Shown here piece after piece: positions 18,263 through 26,931 of a stretch of 64,000 nucleotides of DNA. The translations under genes and the position numbers were made by a program. Positions within the stretch are counted from its first letter, which is position 1; each line of letters starts with the position of its first letter. Source of the stretch: Caballeronia sp. dw_19 (GTDB lineage: Bacteria; Pseudomonadota; Gammaproteobacteria; Burkholderiales; Burkholderiaceae). The stretch lies in the NCBI RefSeq assembly GCF_018449515.1, contig NZ_JAAVUQ010000030.1, positions 1 to 64,000 of the forward strand, read 5' to 3'. Below the pieces are notes generated by a model. It was given only the letters and a program-made list of their open reading frames with translations. It had not been told where the DNA came from and did not search any database.

Positions 18263-18278
18263 GCACCAAGTATAGTGG
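18263..18278 (-). promoter_or_regulatory. NrdR-box-like site 2 of nrdA
   Basis: GCACCAAGTATAGTGG matches the consensus at 11 of 16 positions and is exactly 31 bp from site 1. It covers the predicted -10 element. Confidence 0.7.
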
Positions 18279-18296
18279 CATTCCGCACAGTCTCAA
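18269..18296 (-). promoter_or_regulatory. Predicted sigma-70 promoter of nrdA
   Basis: On the minus strand TTGAGA (18291-18296), a 16-base spacer and TATACT (18269-18274) form a good promoter. The -10 lies inside the second NrdR-like box. Confidence 0.65.
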
Positions 18297-18343
18297 AAAC
18301 TTTTATTTGCTGAAGAATAGCCCTCAGAGGGTTGACTTTTGAA

Positions 18344-18445
18344 ATGGCAAAGTCGGATAAGGGAAAGCGCGCCAAGGTGCGCCGAACACACGCAAACGCG
18401 CTGCGATGCAAAATGAAAGCTCTTTCGGTCTACCGGAAGCGGTGA
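18344..18445 (+). CDS. Possible basic microprotein (33 aa)
   Basis: A short frame encoding a strongly basic peptide that starts MAKSDKGKRAKVRRTHANA and ends in YRKR, with about 12 Lys/Arg. A TTGACT element lies a few bases upstream, and an AGAGGG at 18325-18330 is rather far from the ATG for a ribosome-binding site. The composition resembles tiny RNA- or ribosome-binding proteins, but I recognise no family and third-position GC is lower than in neighbouring genes. Treat as a candidate only. Confidence 0.25.
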   Translation: MAKSDKGKRAKVRRTHANALRCKMKALSVYRKR

Positions 18446-18550
18446 GGCAAGGCGGGCGGTAAGCCGGCGACGATGGCAAGGCATAGCGCGTCACCACGGC
18501 TCAGTGACTCACGCGGCAACGCACTTGATCAAGCGTGAACACACAGCGAA

Positions 18551-19135
18551 TCAAACGTCGCCGAGATAGGGAAAGTACTGAAGCGGGAGTTGTGTATCGC
18601 GCTGCAGCCGCGGCCACTCGAAGTACGGGCCCGGATCGGTTTTACGACCCGGAGCGACGTCCGAATGTCCGGCTAGGGCTTCGATCGGATAGCGCCGGGT
18701 GAGCGCCTGGACGACATCATTGAGCGACGCATATTGCGCGTCCTCGAACGCACATCGATCGCTGCCTTCCAGTTCGATACCCACCGAAAAGTCGTTGCAT
18801 CGCTCGCGTCCGAGAAAGCTCGACACGCCCGCGTGCCATGCGCGTTCGTTGCACGACACGTACTGCTCGATGCGGCCATCGCGATGAATCACGAAATGCG
18901 ACGAGACCCGCATGCCCCGCAAGTGGTCATAGTAGGGATGAGCGTCGTGATCGAGACGGTTCTGGAAGAACTCGGCAATCGCATTGCCGCCGAATTCATC
19001 GGGCGGCAAGCTGATGTTGTGAACAACAACGAGCGTTGGCTCAATACCACCCGGACGCGCTTCGAAGTTCGGCGACGGCACCCGGAACGCTGCCGTGTAC
19101 CAGCCGTCGGCATCGATCAACGCTGTCACGCTCAT
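18551..19135 (-). CDS. ampD: 1,6-anhydro-N-acetylmuramyl-L-alanine amidase
   Basis: A 194-residue zinc amidase that removes the peptide from anhydromuropeptides in cell-wall recycling; its loss typically induces AmpC beta-lactamase through AmpR. Zinc ligands and catalytic residues are visible: VVHNISLPP (His), and GHSDVAPGRKTDPGPYFEW (His, Lys, Asp). No signal peptide, as expected for the cytosolic enzyme. The start at 19135 overlaps the PP0621-type gene stop by 4 bases (ATGA), so the two are coupled. Confidence 0.96.
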   Translation of the reverse strand: MSVTALIDADGWYTAAFRVPSPNFEARPGGIEPTLVVVHNISLPPDEFGGNAIAEFFQNRLDHDAHPYYDHLRGMRVSSHFVIHRDGRIEQYVSCNERAWHAGVSSFLGRERCNDFSVGIELEGSDRCAFEDAQYASLNDVVQALTRRYPIEALAGHSDVAPGRKTDPGPYFEWPRLQRDTQLPLQYFPYLGDV

Positions 19136-19437
19136 CGAGCGTCGCGGCCTGTGGGATGCGCGGCGTAGCGCTGGGCGTGATCGGTGCAACAGAAGCGATG
19201 CCCGGCCGCGACAATCGCTTCGCTCTTGGGCGTGTGCACGCCGCATTCCGCGCAGCGCACCAGAGGATCGGGAAGTTGCGGCGCGGAACGGGAAGCCGCC
19301 GGGCCATGAGACGCGCGCGTGGCCCCTGCACCTTGTGGACCCGCTTGTGCACCAGCGGCGGCCTGGGCGCGCTTGAGCTTCTTGAACAGCCACTGGCTCG
19401 CAAAGAACACAAATATCAGCAGGAGAAGTTGGCGCAT
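19132..19437 (-). CDS. PP0621-family small membrane protein
   Basis: A 101-residue protein with an N-terminal hydrophobic segment (LLLLIFVFFASQWLF), a low-complexity Ala/Gly/Gln linker, and a C-terminal Cys/His cluster (CAECGVHTPKSEA...HRFCCTDH) that looks like a small metal-binding knuckle. This layout matches the PP0621 family, whose function is unknown. It lies between the CcsA-like gene and ampD on the same strand and overlaps ampD by 4 bases. Confidence 0.88.
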   Translation of the reverse strand: MRQLLLLIFVFFASQWLFKKLKRAQAAAGAQAGPQGAGATRASHGPAASRSAPQLPDPLVRCAECGVHTPKSEAIVAAGHRFCCTDHAQRYAAHPTGRDAR

Positions 19438-19488
19438 GATCTTACTAATAGTAGAGGCAATAAAAGCCGGAGGATTCAGCTGACCGCG

Positions 19489-20448
19489 TCAAACGACCGC
19501 GCGATGCAACAGCACTTCGAACACGAAGCGGCTGCCCACGTAAGCAAGCAGCAATGCGACGAACGAAGCGAGCACCCAGCGCAACGCGGCGCGGCCGCGC
19601 CAGCCTGACACGCGGCGAGCGGTCAGCAGCGCGCCAAACATCAGCCACGACAAAATGGCGAACACGGTCTTGTGATCGAGTTTGAACGCCTTGTCGACGA
19701 GTTGTTCGTTGAACGCGACACCCGATATGAGCGTAAGCGTCAGCAGCACGAAGCCCGCCGAGATCAGGCGGAACAACAATTTTTCAAGCGTAAGCAACGG
19801 CGGTAACGTATCAAGCCAGCTCGACACCCAGCTATTCGATGTATGCCGCGTAGCGGTCCCGCGCATGTTCTGCAGGCGCTTTTCCACCATCAGCATCAGG
19901 ATGGCGTGAAGCGCGGCAATGGCGAACAGCCCGTACGCAATATTCGCGATCAGGAAATGCAGCTTGAACATGGGCGCGGCGGCATACGGCAGCACGCGCA
20001 CGCCGCCAAAAATCAGCGGCATGACCGAGGCCATGCACGCAAGCGGCAGCACGAGCAGCCGCAAGCCGTCGAGCGGGAAGAAAAAGCTCTCTATCCAGTA
20101 GATGCCCGCGCCCAGCCAGAACATGGCGGAGAGCGCGAAGGCGAAGCCGAACACCATCGCGTTCTGCGGAAAGATGGTGGTGTGCAACAAGACGCCATGC
20201 ACGAGCAACGCGACGCCGAGCAATACGCGCCCCATCGTACTCATGCCCGACGCCTTCGATGCCCGGCCGCTCTTCATGGAGTCGGCCATGCCCGGGTTCA
20301 TTCCGGTACTCACGCCGCCGGCCAGGCGACCGCCCACCGGCATGCCCGCCAGCGCCGGCTCAACGGCCGTGTTGCGATGCGCGCGCCAGCCAGCTACGGC
20401 AAGTCCGCCGTAGAGAAGCGCAGTGAGGGCATACAGTACAATATCCAT
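19489..20448 (-). CDS. CcsA/YpjD-like cytochrome c assembly membrane protein
   Basis: A 319-residue integral membrane protein with about eight hydrophobic helices, matching the cytochrome C assembly (CcsA/YpjD) family. This copy is the stand-alone type found next to ffh rather than in a ccs operon. After the first helix there is a Gly/Met/Ser-rich insert (about residues 35-70). The role is uncertain: heme handling is inferred from family, while E. coli YpjD is not essential for cytochrome c maturation. It is divergent from ffh with 121 bases between. Confidence 0.88.
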   Translation of the reverse strand: MDIVLYALTALLYGGLAVAGWRAHRNTAVEPALAGMPVGGRLAGGVSTGMNPGMADSMKSGRASKASGMSTMGRVLLGVALLVHGVLLHTTIFPQNAMVFGFAFALSAMFWLGAGIYWIESFFFPLDGLRLLVLPLACMASVMPLIFGGVRVLPYAAAPMFKLHFLIANIAYGLFAIAALHAILMLMVEKRLQNMRGTATRHTSNSWVSSWLDTLPPLLTLEKLLFRLISAGFVLLTLTLISGVAFNEQLVDKAFKLDHKTVFAILSWLMFGALLTARRVSGWRGRAALRWVLASFVALLLAYVGSRFVFEVLLHRAVV

Positions 20449-20569
20449 GTTCGAAGTTTACACCAGGCCCTGAAGCCACGACGTCTTCCCCCTCTTGCCG
20501 GGTCGTCTTGAAGCCAGGCTCCGTCAGGAAGTCGTCACTGTTACCCGGCCGCACTCTCCACACGCTCCC

Positions 20570-21937
20570 ATGCTCGACACACTCACTACACGGATGGCGC
20601 GCGTCGTCAAGACGCTGCGCGGCGAAGCCCGGCTCACCGAGGCTAACACGCAGGAAATGCTGCGCGAAGTACGCCTGGCGCTGCTCGAGGCTGACGTCGC
20701 GTTGCCGGTTGTGCGCGAATTTATCGCGAAGGTGAAGGAAAAAGCGCTCGGCGAAGAGGTGCTTTCCAGCCTGTCGCCGGGTCAGGCGCTTGTCGGCGTC
20801 GTGCAGCGCGAGCTGACGGCGATCATCGGCGGGGATTACGAAGGTAAGGCCGTCGAGCTGAATCTCGCGGTCACGCCGCCGGCAATCATCCTGATGGCCG
20901 GCCTGCAAGGCGCGGGTAAAACCACCACGTCGGGCAAGCTCGCCAAGCTGCTGCGCGAAAAGCACAAGAAAAAAGTGCTGACGGTTTCCGTCGACGTGTA
21001 TCGTCCGGCCGCTATTCAGCAGTTGAAAACGGTGACCGAACAAGTCGGCGCGGACTTTTTCCCGTCGGAGCCGGATCAGAAGCCGGCGGATATCGCCCGT
21101 GCGGCGGTGGATTGGGCGAAACGCCATTTCCATGACGTGCTGATCGTCGATACAGCCGGCCGGCTCGGTATTGACGAAGCGATGATGAAGGAAATCAGCG
21201 AGCTTCACGCGATCCTGAAACCGGCGGAAACGCTCTTCGTGGTCGACGCCATGCTCGGCCAGGACGCCGTGAATACCGCGAAGGCGTTCAGCGACGCCCT
21301 GCCGCTGACCGGCGTGGTGCTGACCAAGCTGGACGGCGATTCACGCGGTGGCGCGGCGCTGTCGGTGCGTCACGTGACCGGCAAGCCGATCAAGTTCGTG
21401 GGTGTCGCAGAAAAACTGGACGGGCTGGAAGTTTTCCACCCGGACCGGATGGCGAACCGGATCCTCGGCATGGGCGACATTCTCGCTTTGGTCGAGGAAG
21501 CGCAGAAAGGCGTGGATAGCGTGGCCGCGCAAAAACTCGCCGATAAAGTCAAGAAAGGCGGCGATTTCGACCTGAACGACTTCCGCGCGCAACTGGCGCA
21601 GATGAAGAACATGGGCGGTTTGTCGTCGCTGATGGACAAGCTGCCGGCACAGTTCCAGCAAGCCGCGGCGGGCGCGAACATGGGCGTCGCGGAAAAACAG
21701 ATGCGCCGGATGGAAGGCATCATCAATTCCATGACGCTGCTGGAGCGCGCGAAACCCGATCTGATCAAGGCCCAGCGCAAGCGCCGTATTGCAGCGGGCG
21801 CGGGCGTGCAGGTCCAGGAAGTCAACCGCATGCTCGCTCAATACGACCAGATGCGCGGCATGATGAAAAAGCTGAAGGGCGGCAATCTGCAGAAAATGAT
21901 GCGTGGCATGAAGGGCATGATGCCGGGCATGCGTTGA
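20570..21937 (+). CDS. ffh: Signal recognition particle protein Ffh
   Basis: A 455-residue SRP54 homologue that binds signal peptides and 4.5S RNA and targets ribosomes to FtsY. The N domain comes first; the GTPase G domain follows with GLQGAGKTTTSGKLA (P-loop), DTAGRLG and TKLDGDSRGGAAL. The C-terminal methionine-rich M domain ends in MMRGMKGMMPGMR. ATG20570 is preferred over an in-frame ATG 25 codons upstream because homologues begin MLDTLTTRM. Confidence 0.98.
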   Translation: MLDTLTTRMARVVKTLRGEARLTEANTQEMLREVRLALLEADVALPVVREFIAKVKEKALGEEVLSSLSPGQALVGVVQRELTAIIGGDYEGKAVELNLAVTPPAIILMAGLQGAGKTTTSGKLAKLLREKHKKKVLTVSVDVYRPAAIQQLKTVTEQVGADFFPSEPDQKPADIARAAVDWAKRHFHDVLIVDTAGRLGIDEAMMKEISELHAILKPAETLFVVDAMLGQDAVNTAKAFSDALPLTGVVLTKLDGDSRGGAALSVRHVTGKPIKFVGVAEKLDGLEVFHPDRMANRILGMGDILALVEEAQKGVDSVAAQKLADKVKKGGDFDLNDFRAQLAQMKNMGGLSSLMDKLPAQFQQAAAGANMGVAEKQMRRMEGIINSMTLLERAKPDLIKAQRKRRIAAGAGVQVQEVNRMLAQYDQMRGMMKKLKGGNLQKMMRGMKGMMPGMR

Positions 21938-21963
21938 AGTTTTGATCGGGTTTGATTTCCATG

Positions 21964-21993
21964 ACCCGCGTTTTGCTGAGGAACGCGGGTTTA
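21964..21993 (+). terminator. Terminator of ffh
   Basis: Stem ACCCGCGTT/AACGCGGGT with a 9-base loop, followed by TTTAT, 26 bases after the ffh stop. Confidence 0.65.
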
Positions 21994-22056
21994 TCATGTG
22001 GCGCTTAGCGCCTCGTTTCCCCTATTTTTAGCTCTACACCCTCGCCGCCTGCCCTT

Positions 22057-22608
22057 ATGAATCGCGAAGAAGCACTCCACATTTTCAGCCACTCCGAAGA
22101 GATTGTTTCGGCACAAGACGTGACCGCATCGATCGAAAGCATGGCGAAAGCCATTGGCGCGAGCGCGGGCGAAGAGTTCCCGCTCGTGCTGTCCGTCATG
22201 GGCGGCGCGGCGGTGTTCACCGGCATGCTGCTGCCGCATCTCGACTTTCCGCTTGAGTTCGACTACATCCACTTGACGCGGTATCGGAACGCGACCAAGG
22301 GTAGCGACAAGATGGAATGGCGCGTGGCGCCGGCGGAGTCGGTAAAGGATCGCGTGGTGCTGGTGCTCGACGACATCCTGGATGAAGGCGAAACCATGGC
22401 CGCCATCCGCGACCGCATCATGGCCATGGGCGCGAAGAAATTCCTCTCGGCTGTGCTGTGCGAGAAGCTCATCAATAAATCGAAACCCCTGCGGCCGGAC
22501 TTTTGCGGCTTCGAAGTGCCGGATCGGTACGTGTTCGGCTGCGGCATGGACGCGAAGGGATATTGGCGCAACCTGCCGACTATCCGTGCGCTGACCGAAG
22601 GCGCGTAA
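22057..22608 (+). CDS. hpt: Hypoxanthine-guanine phosphoribosyltransferase
   Basis: A 183-residue purine-salvage phosphoribosyltransferase. The PRPP-binding motif VVLVLDDILDEGETM and the preceding flexible-loop region are present. Length suits the short bacterial branch sometimes annotated hypoxanthine-guanine PRTase; substrate preference between hypoxanthine, guanine and xanthine cannot be read from sequence. It stands alone between ffh and marC and ends at a strong bidirectional terminator. Confidence 0.9.
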   Translation: MNREEALHIFSHSEEIVSAQDVTASIESMAKAIGASAGEEFPLVLSVMGGAAVFTGMLLPHLDFPLEFDYIHLTRYRNATKGSDKMEWRVAPAESVKDRVVLVLDDILDEGETMAAIRDRIMAMGAKKFLSAVLCEKLINKSKPLRPDFCGFEVPDRYVFGCGMDAKGYWRNLPTIRALTEGA

Positions 22609-22683
22609 TTCAGTTTCGCCAGCGTTTGAGGTGCGGCGAATAGCCGCATCATCCACTTGGTAATGTTCTGCGCACTCAAGATC

Positions 22684-22721
22684 AAAAAGGCCGTTTCAAC
22701 TTACGTTGAAACGGCCTTTTT
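22684..22721. terminator. Bidirectional terminator between hpt and marC
   Basis: A perfect 17-bp inverted repeat, AAAAAGGCCGTTTCAAC and its complement, with a TTAC loop. A-runs and T-runs on both sides let it serve the converging hpt (+) and marC (-) transcripts. Confidence 0.92.
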
Positions 22722-22761
22722 ATATTCACCACCTCGAAAGCTGCCCCGGAATGGTCTTCAG

Positions 22762-23373
22762 TCAGCCATTTGCAGCCAATTGATGCACGAAGGTCCGTAT
22801 CCCGGTGAGGATCATTTCCACCGATATCGCGACCAGCACCAATCCCATCAGCCGTTCAAACGCCGTAACGGCCCGTTCACCCAGCCAATGCTGAATCTTC
22901 TCGGCCAGCACCAGCACGACCGCGCAGACCATCATGGTGACCGTCAGTGCTCCGATCCATTCCCACATCTGCCCGGGCGCCTGCGACGTCAGCAACATCA
23001 CCGTCGCCAGCGCCGACGGACCGGCCAGCGCGGGAATGGCCAGCGGCACGATCAGCGGTTCGCCGCCGCGTGAATCACCGCCCATCGGACCATCGGGATG
23101 CGGAAAAATCATGCGCAACGCGATCAGGAACAACACGATCCCGCCGCCCAGCCGCAACGACAAATCCGTCAGGCTCATCGCCCGAAGAAAGCGGTCGCCC
23201 GCCAGCATGAACAACAGCAGGATCCCGAAGGCGATGGCGACTTCCCGCAAGATCACGATCCGCCGGCGCTCCTTCTCCACACCACGCAACGCGTTGATGA
23301 AGATCGGGATATTGCCGAGCGGATCGGTGATCAGGATAAGCAGCACCGTTGCCGAGAGGAAGTTGTACTGCAC
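22762..23373 (-). CDS. MarC-family integral membrane protein
   Basis: A 203-residue protein with six hydrophobic helices and the family hallmark LLILITDPLGNIPIF near the N-terminus. MarC proteins are inner-membrane proteins of unknown function, despite the multiple-antibiotic-resistance name. The GTG at 23373 (QYNFLSATVLL) is chosen because it starts 1 base after the proS stop and aligns with the usual homologue start; a GTG six codons upstream (23391) would overlap proS. Probably co-transcribed with proS. Confidence 0.9.
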   Translation of the reverse strand: MQYNFLSATVLLILITDPLGNIPIFINALRGVEKERRRIVILREVAIAFGILLLFMLAGDRFLRAMSLTDLSLRLGGGIVLFLIALRMIFPHPDGPMGGDSRGGEPLIVPLAIPALAGPSALATVMLLTSQAPGQMWEWIGALTVTMMVCAVVLVLAEKIQHWLGERAVTAFERLMGLVLVAISVEMILTGIRTFVHQLAANG

Positions 23374-23374
23374 G

Positions 23375-25123
23375 TTACCGGGCCGCTCCACGGGCGAGTG
23401 CAGCGCGCACCTTCTCGATCACCACGTTCGCCGCGTCATCCACCGGCAACAAGGTAGCTTCGGCGTCGCGTCGTGCCTGGTACTCGAGCTTGCCTTCCTT
23501 GAGCCCACGGTCACCAATCACCAGCCGATGCGGCACGCCAATCAGCTCCCACTCCGCGAACATCACGCCCGGCCGTTCGCCGCGATCGTCCAGGACCACG
23601 TCGATACCCGCAGCCTGCAGCGCCGCGTACAGCTTGTCGGCCTGCTCGCGAACGGCTTCGCTACGGTCGTAGCCCATCGGGCACAACACGACTTCGAACG
23701 GAGCAATCGATTCCGGCCAGATGATGCCCTTGGCGTCGAAGTTCTGTTCAATCGCCGCGCCCAGGATTCGCGTGATACCGATCCCGTAGCAGCCCATTTG
23801 CATGGGCGCGGGCTTGCCGTTTTCATCGAGGAACGATGCGCCCATGGCATCCGAGTACTTCGTGCCGAGCTGGAACACGTGGCCCACTTCAATGCCGCGG
23901 CAGATTTCCAGCGTGCCCTTGCCATCCGGCGACGGATCGCCTGCCAGCACATTGCGAATGTCCGCCACGACCGGCTCCGGCAGGTCGCGGCCCCAGTTCA
24001 CGCCGGTGATGTGATAGTCCACCTCGTTCGCGCCGACCACGAAGTCGCTCATGTTCGCGACCGTGCGGTCCGCGATCACGTTGACCGGCTTTTTCGTGTT
24101 GATCGGGCCGAGATAGCCGGGCGGCGTGCCGAACGTATCGATAATTTCGGCTTCCGTTGCAAAGCGATAACCCGCCAGACCCGGCTGCTTGTTCGCCTTG
24201 ATGTCGTTCAGCGAATGGTCGCCGCGCAGCATCAATAACCAGATGGTCGGCTCGGCGCCTTCGTTTTCCGTCGCGAGGATGATCGACTTGATCGTGCGTT
24301 GCAGCGGAATGTTCAGCAATTCCGCGACCGCCTCGCACTTCGCCTTGCCCGGCGTGGCCGTCTTCTTCATTTCTTCCGCGGGCGCCGGACGCGTGGCATT
24401 CAACGGCAGCGCGTCGGCGGCTTCCACGTTTGCCGCGTAATCCGAGGTCGGGCAATACGCGATTGCGTCTTCGCCGGTGTCGGCGATCACGTGGAATTCA
24501 TGCGAACCGCTGCCGCCGATCGAGCCGTTATCGGCCGCGACCGCGCGGAATTCCAGGCCGATGCGCGTAAATACACGCACGTAGGCATCGAACATTTTTT
24601 TGTACGACTCGGCGAGTGCCGCCTGATCGCGGTCGAAGGAATACGCGTCCTTCATGATGAATTCGCGCCCGCGCATCACGCCGAAACGCGGCCGGATTTC
24701 ATCGCGGAACTTGGTCTGGATCTGGTAAAAATTGACCGGCAATTGCCGGTAACTCTTGATCTCGCGCCGCGCGATGTCCGTCACCACTTCTTCGTGCGTC
24801 GGTCCGAGCACGAAATCGCGGTCATGACGATCCTTGATACGCAGCAGTTCGGGGCCGTACTGTTCCAGGCGTCCCGATTCCTGCCAGAGTTCGGCCGGCT
24901 GCACGCCGGGCATCAACAATTCGAGCGCGCCGGCCCGGTTCATTTCTTCACGCACAATGGCTTCCACCTTGCGGATGGAGCGCAGGCCGATAGGCAGATA
25001 ACTATAGATACCGCCGGCCACGCGGCGAATCATGCCCGCACGCATCATGAGTTGGTGGCTGACGATTTCCGCGTCGGTGGGAGCTTCCTTCAGGGTGCCG
25101 ATAAAGAAACGGGATGCTTTCAT
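23375..25123 (-). CDS. proS: Prolyl-tRNA synthetase
   Basis: A 582-residue class II aminoacyl-tRNA synthetase of the bacterial type. N-terminal catalytic segments include [11 protein letters not shown]-like text ([16 protein letters not shown]), motif 2 ([21 protein letters not shown]) and motif 3 ([14 protein letters not shown]). The roughly 180-residue editing insertion that clears Ala-tRNA(Pro) lies between motifs 2 and 3, and the anticodon-binding domain is at the C-terminus. It charges the tRNA-Pro at 31673. It diverges from rppH with a 231-base shared upstream region. Confidence 0.97.
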   Translation of the reverse strand: MKASRFFIGTLKEAPTDAEIVSHQLMMRAGMIRRVAGGIYSYLPIGLRSIRKVEAIVREEMNRAGALELLMPGVQPAELWQESGRLEQYGPELLRIKDRHDRDFVLGPTHEEVVTDIARREIKSYRQLPVNFYQIQTKFRDEIRPRFGVMRGREFIMKDAYSFDRDQAALAESYKKMFDAYVRVFTRIGLEFRAVAADNGSIGGSGSHEFHVIADTGEDAIAYCPTSDYAANVEAADALPLNATRPAPAEEMKKTATPGKAKCEAVAELLNIPLQRTIKSIILATENEGAEPTIWLLMLRGDHSLNDIKANKQPGLAGYRFATEAEIIDTFGTPPGYLGPINTKKPVNVIADRTVANMSDFVVGANEVDYHITGVNWGRDLPEPVVADIRNVLAGDPSPDGKGTLEICRGIEVGHVFQLGTKYSDAMGASFLDENGKPAPMQMGCYGIGITRILGAAIEQNFDAKGIIWPESIAPFEVVLCPMGYDRSEAVREQADKLYAALQAAGIDVVLDDRGERPGVMFAEWELIGVPHRLVIGDRGLKEGKLEYQARRDAEATLLPVDDAANVVIEKVRAALARGAAR

Positions 25124-25315
25124 TCAAAAATTTTCCAATGCGGGAGCGCGTCGATTGAATGGGCTTATTGCCCAAACCTGCGGAACATGCAGAACGTGCG
25201 GAACGAGTGAACGACGGGACAGCGATACGGCAAGGCGTCGGCCGACCGCACCGGCACTCAAGCGAAACGAACTCCGATTCGGGTTCGTGCCGGTGCGCCA
25301 GGCCCGTTATCTGTT

Positions 25316-25321
25316 TATAAT
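25316..25321 (+). promoter_or_regulatory. Likely -10 element of rppH
   Basis: A perfect TATAAT 33 bases before the rppH start codon in the proS-rppH divergent region. No good -35 is seen at the normal distance. Confidence 0.45.
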
Positions 25322-25354
25322 CAAAGCAATTTTAAAGGATTCGAAGGTGGTTGT

Positions 25355-26005
25355 ATGCTGGATCGTGAAGGCTTTCGCCCGAACGTCGGCATCATCCTCT
25401 TGAACGCGCACAATGAAGTGTTTTGGGGCAAGCGGCTGCGTGAACATTCCTGGCAGTTTCCGCAGGGGGGCATCAAGTACGGCGAGACCCCCGTGCAAGC
25501 GATGTATCGGGAGTTACACGAAGAAACCGGTTTGCTTCCGGAGCACGTGAAGGTCGTGGGTCGAACCCGCGACTGGCTGCGTTATGAGGTGCCGGACAAG
25601 TTCATCAAGCGCGAGGTGCGCGGACACTATCGCGGACAGAAACAGATCTGGTTTTTGTTACGCATGGTAGGCCGTGACTGTGACATTTGTTTGCGTGCGA
25701 CTGATCATCCGGAATTCGATGCCTGGCGGTGGAATGAGTATTGGGTCCCGCTCGACGCGGTGATCGAGTTCAAGCGGGATGTATACCAGCTTGCGCTCAC
25801 GGAACTTTCTCGCTTTCTTAGGCGCGCGGTTGTGCGGGCTGAGCGCGCGGAGCGTATGGCGCATCATGCCAACCGGTATCCACGCGTGATTCAGGGCATG
25901 ACGTTGGAAGATGCGGCCGTTTCTGCTAACGGCGGTGTCATTCAGGCAGAATGTTCCGTGACCGAAGAGCTGCACATCTACGCACAACGTCCTTCGCGGG
26001 ATTAG
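25355..26005 (+). CDS. rppH: RNA pyrophosphohydrolase
   Basis: A 216-residue Nudix hydrolase that removes pyrophosphate from 5'-triphosphate mRNAs and so starts decay. The Nudix box [20 protein letters not shown] fits G-x5-E-x7-REL-x-EE exactly. The N-terminus [17 protein letters not shown] is the family start. The C-terminal 60 residues beyond the Nudix core are longer than in E. coli (176 aa) and typical of this group. AAGGTGG precedes the ATG. Confidence 0.96.
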   Translation: MLDREGFRPNVGIILLNAHNEVFWGKRLREHSWQFPQGGIKYGETPVQAMYRELHEETGLLPEHVKVVGRTRDWLRYEVPDKFIKREVRGHYRGQKQIWFLLRMVGRDCDICLRATDHPEFDAWRWNEYWVPLDAVIEFKRDVYQLALTELSRFLRRAVVRAERAERMAHHANRYPRVIQGMTLEDAAVSANGGVIQAECSVTEELHIYAQRPSRD

Positions 26006-26020
26006 GACGTGTGTCATTCG

Positions 26021-26054
26021 AAGCGGCGGTGCGGCAACGCACGCCGCTTTTTTT
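26021..26054 (+). terminator. Intrinsic terminator of rppH
   Basis: Stem AAGCGGCGGTGCG/CGCACGCCGCTT with a GCAA loop and a T7 tail, 16 bases after the stop. Confidence 0.88.
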
Positions 26055-26186
26055 CGTGCAGCGTCGAAGGCTGGGCTTGCGTGTTTGACATGCCGGCGCG
26101 TTCCCTTGGCGGGACAAAACGCGGCGCTTTTCACGCGACACGATCTATTTGCAGTCGCTTCTGCATCAACCTCAGGAAATCAAGAA

Positions 26187-26741
26187 TTGAAAGCCATTGC
26201 ATTGTTCGCGGTATCCGCGGCAGCCCTTGCCGTGCTCGCCGGTTGCGGCAGCGCCAAGCCGACAAATAAGGACGACAGCGCGTTCGTCTACCTCATGGAC
26301 CGCAAGCCGAACTGGGTCGAAAACAAGGTCGATACCCTGCCGCCTTTGCCGCAGAACGCGGATCTCCTGGAGTTCAATGTCTCGGAAAATACGCCGCTGT
26401 CTTTTTTCATCGATAAAAACTCGCTCAGCGTGGGAACCGACGGTGTGATCCGCTACACGGTTGTCGTGAAAAGCCCGGCCGGCGCGCGCAATGTCAATTA
26501 CGAAGGCATTCGCTGCGACAACTATAACTGGCGCCTGTATGCGAGCATTAATGAGGACCAGACCGACTGGGACCGCACGGTCGAGAACGATTTTCGACGC
26601 ATCGAAAACGGCGAGTTGAACGCCTATCATGCCGCGCTGTATCAGGATTACTTCTGCGCGAACAAGTTGCCGACAGGGTCGGCCAAGGAGATTTTGCAGA
26701 ACATCAAGATGAAACGGACTGCGGTTTCGAACTATCACTAG
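26187..26741 (+). CDS. CNP1-like lipoprotein
   Basis: A 184-residue predicted lipoprotein of the CNP1-like family (first described as a cryptic neisserial protein homologue), function unknown. The start is assigned to TTG26187: AGGAA lies 8 bases upstream and translation from here gives a clean lipoprotein signal (KAIALFAVSAAALAVLAGC, lipobox LAGC). An ATG at 26085 would add 34 hydrophilic residues before the signal peptide and is unlikely. The mature part is acidic and aromatic (MDRKPNWVENKVDTLPPLP, NYNWRLYASIN). Confidence 0.85.
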   Translation: MKAIALFAVSAAALAVLAGCGSAKPTNKDDSAFVYLMDRKPNWVENKVDTLPPLPQNADLLEFNVSENTPLSFFIDKNSLSVGTDGVIRYTVVVKSPAGARNVNYEGIRCDNYNWRLYASINEDQTDWDRTVENDFRRIENGELNAYHAALYQDYFCANKLPTGSAKEILQNIKMKRTAVSNYH

Positions 26742-26756
26742 GTCGAATGACTGGTG

Positions 26757-26796
26757 AAAAAGCCCGCTGCACCTGACGGTCAGCGGGCTTTTTTTG
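26757..26796 (+). terminator. Intrinsic terminator of the CNP1-like gene
   Basis: Stem AGCCCGCTG/CAGCGGGCT followed by a T7 run, preceded by AAAA, 16 bases after the stop. Confidence 0.9.
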
Positions 26797-26931
26797 TCGG
26801 TCGTCACATCGTCTTACAAGGTGTCGTCGCGCAAAAGAGATAATTTGTTGCAATTATTACCGATCAATTAATCGCTCGCATACAATCGGCCGGGAAGTTT
26901 CAGTAAGACGTCATTATGAGGAGAAATAACG

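Larger units (their letters stand above)
17833..18550. other. nrdA leader/control region and ampD 3' flank
   Basis: A 718-base stretch between nrdA and ampD. It holds the nrdA promoter and two NrdR-like boxes, leaving an nrdA leader of about 430 nt. Within the leader is a short tandem array of TGCTTTGTTGC-type 11-base units (17901-17932). Upstream of the promoter, on the plus strand, is a possible 33-codon basic ORF (18344-18445). Nothing else is evident. Confidence 0.5.

Noticed and set aside
26085-26186. Upstream ATG start for the CNP1-like lipoprotein
   Set aside because: It would bury the lipoprotein signal 34 residues inside and has no ribosome-binding site, whereas TTG26187 has AGGAA at good spacing.
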